DNA of 9,838 nucleotides from Micromonosporaceae bacterium (lineage in GTDB: Bacteria > Actinomycetota > Actinomycetes > Mycobacteriales > Micromonosporaceae), in contig JAFMQQ010000065.1 of assembly GCA_017354595.1 (NCBI GenBank), forward strand, positions 1 to 9,838, written 5' to 3'. Positions 8,111 to 9,838 of the stretch are shown piece after piece (position 1 is the first letter of the stretch; each line of letters starts with the position of its first letter). The translations under genes and the position numbers were made by a program. The notes below the pieces were generated by a model. The model had not been told where the DNA came from and did no database searches. It worked only from the letters and a program-made list of their open reading frames with translations.

Positions 8111-9541
8111 ATGGCGATCTCGCAGCCGCCGGCGGGCTACCCGGGGACCACTCTGACCGGCACGGGCATCGCGCACCGTGCTGCCGACTTCGAGCCGTCC
8201 CGGGCGTTCGACCAGACATACGTCACCCGGCACCGGCCCACGTACGTCGACGCGGCCAAGCTGCTCATGCTGCTGATCATTATGATCATGATGATTCCGG
8301 CACGGCTGATCGTCCCGGGCATGACCGACCTCGGCCGGCCGGGCCTGATCGTCGGCTTCCTGCTGTTCTGCTGGTGGATCCTGGTCCGGTTCAGCTGGCA
8401 CATGTCAATGACCGGTCCGCAACCGGTGCGCTGGGCGTTCCTGATCTTCATGATCACGTTGCTCGTCTCGTACGCCGCCGGCTTCATCCGCGGGCTGACC
8501 ACGATCGAGGCGAACGCCGCCGACCGGGCGATGCTGTTCTTCTGCGTCTTCGCCGGCGTCGCGCTGACCGCCGCCGACGGGATACCCAACTGGCTGCGGC
8601 TGCGGGCGGTACTCAAGGTCCTGGTCGGTACGGCCACCGCGGTCTCGCTGATCGCATTGGCGGAGTACGTGACCGGGATCGACGTGACCACCTACCTGAA
8701 CATTCCCGGGCTGCAGGCCAAGGGCTGGACGCCAACCTTCGAGCAGCGCGGCGGTGGGATCCGGGTGGCGAGCACCACCACCCACTACATCGAGCTGGCC
8801 GCACTGCTGGCTCTGGTACTGCCGTTCGCCATCCACTTCGCACTCTACGAACCCCGGCCGCGGCGCAAGCGGCTCGCCCTGCTCGCCTGTCTGCTCATCG
8901 GCGCCGGCATCGCCACCACCATCTCCCGCACCGGAATGCTCGCCGTCGGGCTGATGTTCCTGGTGCTTTTCCCGGTCTGGACCTGGCGGACGCGATACAA
9001 CATCTTCGGCATGGTGGGTGGGTTGTTCGGTGCGCTGAGCGTGGCCAGCCCGGGGCTGTACCGGACGCTGATCCACCTGTTCGACAACCCGTCCTCCAAC
9101 CCCGCGTTCACCGTCCGGCAACAGCGCTATCCGCTCGCCTTCCACTACGTGGCCCAGCACCCGTGGATCGGTCGCGGTACCGGTACCTGGGTGGCGCCGC
9201 AGTACCAGATCCTGGACAACCAGTGGCTGGATACGCTGATCACCAACGGTGTGATCGGCGTGGCCGCGCTCGCCGGCCTGCACATCTGCGGGATGGTGCT
9301 CGCCTGGCGCGCGCTGCGCCGCTCCACCAGTGCTGAGGACCGGCACCTGTGCGCCGCGATGATCTCGACCCAGCTGATCGCGATCGCGGTCGCCGGTACC
9401 TTCGACTCACTCAGCTTCATGACCTACGGGACGATCCTGGCGCTGACCCTCGGCGTCTGCGGTACCGCCTGGCGGCTGACCCACCCGGCCCGGACGGTGC
9501 GGACCTCCACCACCCGCTGGTTCCTTTACCGCACGCGATAA
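8111..9541 (+). CDS. O-antigen polymerase/ligase-like (Wzy_C) membrane protein
   Basis: A 476-aa polytopic membrane protein, probably the polymerase that joins exported repeat units outside the membrane; a ligase role is the alternative. About 45 hydrophilic residues precede the first membrane segment (about 50-70). Further segments lie near 78-93, 107-126, 140-155, 166-186, 227-246, 255-285, 300-315, 375-397 and 415-455. The Wzy_C/O-antigen ligase signature is TTISRTGML (269-277), and the later loop has HPWIGRGTGTW (350-360) followed by LDNQWLDTLITNGVIGVAAL (368-387). A large outside loop (190-225) carries several aromatic and charged residues. ATG 8111 follows the Wzz-like stop by 7 nt with only a weak SD (AGG), so coupled translation is likely; an ATG further upstream would overlap the Wzz-like gene by about 100 bp. 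It ends in TAA 8 nt before a convergent gene. Confidence 0.85.
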   Translation: MAISQPPAGYPGTTLTGTGIAHRAADFEPSRAFDQTYVTRHRPTYVDAAKLLMLLIIMIMMIPARLIVPGMTDLGRPGLIVGFLLFCWWILVRFSWHMSMTGPQPVRWAFLIFMITLLVSYAAGFIRGLTTIEANAADRAMLFFCVFAGVALTAADGIPNWLRLRAVLKVLVGTATAVSLIALAEYVTGIDVTTYLNIPGLQAKGWTPTFEQRGGGIRVASTTTHYIELAALLALVLPFAIHFALYEPRPRRKRLALLACLLIGAGIATTISRTGMLAVGLMFLVLFPVWTWRTRYNIFGMVGGLFGALSVASPGLYRTLIHLFDNPSSNPAFTVRQQRYPLAFHYVAQHPWIGRGTGTWVAPQYQILDNQWLDTLITNGVIGVAALAGLHICGMVLAWRALRRSTSAEDRHLCAAMISTQLIAIAVAGTFDSLSFMTYGTILALTLGVCGTAWRLTHPARTVRTSTTRWFLYRTR

Positions 9542-9549
9542 TCCGCGGG

Positions 9550-9838
9550 TCAGTCCAGCGCGCCGGCCTCGGCCGGGGTACCCCGGCGGCGCAGCGCACC
9601 CAGCCACTGCCGCAGCTGTTCCCGCGGTACCGCCGCCGGAACGTAGGCGAGCAGGCCGGCGCAGCCACCGGCGGCGAGCTGCGCCAGGGTGTGTGGACCC
9701 GCCAGGTGGGCCGCGGCTAAGGCGACCGCGGTGGCCAGCAACGTGGCCGCCAGCGGGCGGACCAGAGCCGGACCGATCGGCCGGAGGATGACCCCGGCCC
9801 GGCGCAGTGCCAGCGCCCCGAGCGGGATCGCCACGCCG
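9550..9838 (-). CDS. C-terminal end of probable Wzx-type flippase
   Basis: A minus-strand frame ends with TGA at 9552-9550 and is open through the right edge, so the N-terminal bulk is missing. The visible 95 or so residues contain two hydrophobic stretches, around LVRPLAATLLATAVALAAAH and LAQLAAGGCAGLLAYVPAAV. A basic amphipathic tail (LRQWLGALRRRG) ends the protein. A pair of closing helices preceded by an RPIGPALVRPL linker resembles the C-terminus of polysaccharide flippases of the MATE/MOP group, and the Wzy/Wzz neighbours support that. The GTG at 9834 is not taken as the start, because the frame stays open upstream. The family call rests on layout and context more than on a diagnostic motif; another integral membrane protein is possible. 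Confidence 0.55.
   Translation of the reverse strand, partial: GVAIPLGALALRRAGVILRPIGPALVRPLAATLLATAVALAAAHLAGPHTLAQLAAGGCAGLLAYVPAAVPREQLRQWLGALRRRGTPAEAGALD

Overview
The window is very GC-rich, uses third-position G/C almost throughout, and has GTG starts and purine-rich Shine-Dalgarno sites typical of a filamentous or soil actinobacterium. Micromonosporaceae or a relative is my guess from style, not from a search. Coding density is near complete, with no tRNA, rRNA, CRISPR array or insertion sequence visible. Every recognisable gene belongs to surface or extracellular polysaccharide biosynthesis, so this reads as the core of a Wzx/Wzy-type exopolysaccharide locus with its ends outside the window.

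Layout. A partial minus-strand glycosyltransferase-like gene (DUF6492 type, 1-466) runs off the left edge. Head to head with it, separated by only 28 bases or overlapping depending on the start, is a plus-strand GT2 glycosyltransferase (495-1370). A five-gene minus-strand operon then runs from 6791 down to 1062: a CE4 deacetylase-like protein, a rhamnosyltransferase-like GT2, a FemAB/CelD-like GNAT protein, a nucleotide-sugar dehydrogenase closest to GDP-mannose 6-dehydrogenase (AlgD), and a GT4 glycosyltransferase. Its genes are tightly packed (4-nt gap, ATGA overlap, 68-nt gap, 20-nt overlap). The last gene runs 309 bp antisense into the 3' end of the plus-strand GT2.

A 235-bp divergent intergenic region (6792-7026) separates this operon from a plus-strand pair: a Wzz-like two-membrane-segment protein (7027-8103) and an O-antigen polymerase/ligase-like (Wzy) membrane protein (8111-9541). 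Eight bases further on, convergent on the minus strand, is the C-terminal end of what looks like a Wzx-type flippase (9550 to the right edge).

How they could work together (inference): the dehydrogenase supplies a uronic-acid nucleotide sugar, three or four glycosyltransferases build a lipid-linked repeat unit in the cytoplasm, and the deacetylase-like and GNAT proteins may modify it. The flippase exports it, and the Wzy- and Wzz-like proteins polymerise it and set its length. No initiating phosphoglycosyltransferase and no tyrosine kinase is visible here. The most unusual points are the long antisense 3' overlap, the near-overlapping divergent starts with a leaderless-type promoter, the AlgD-type dehydrogenase in an actinobacterial locus, and an in-frame 18-bp tandem duplication between two good start sites of the GNAT gene.
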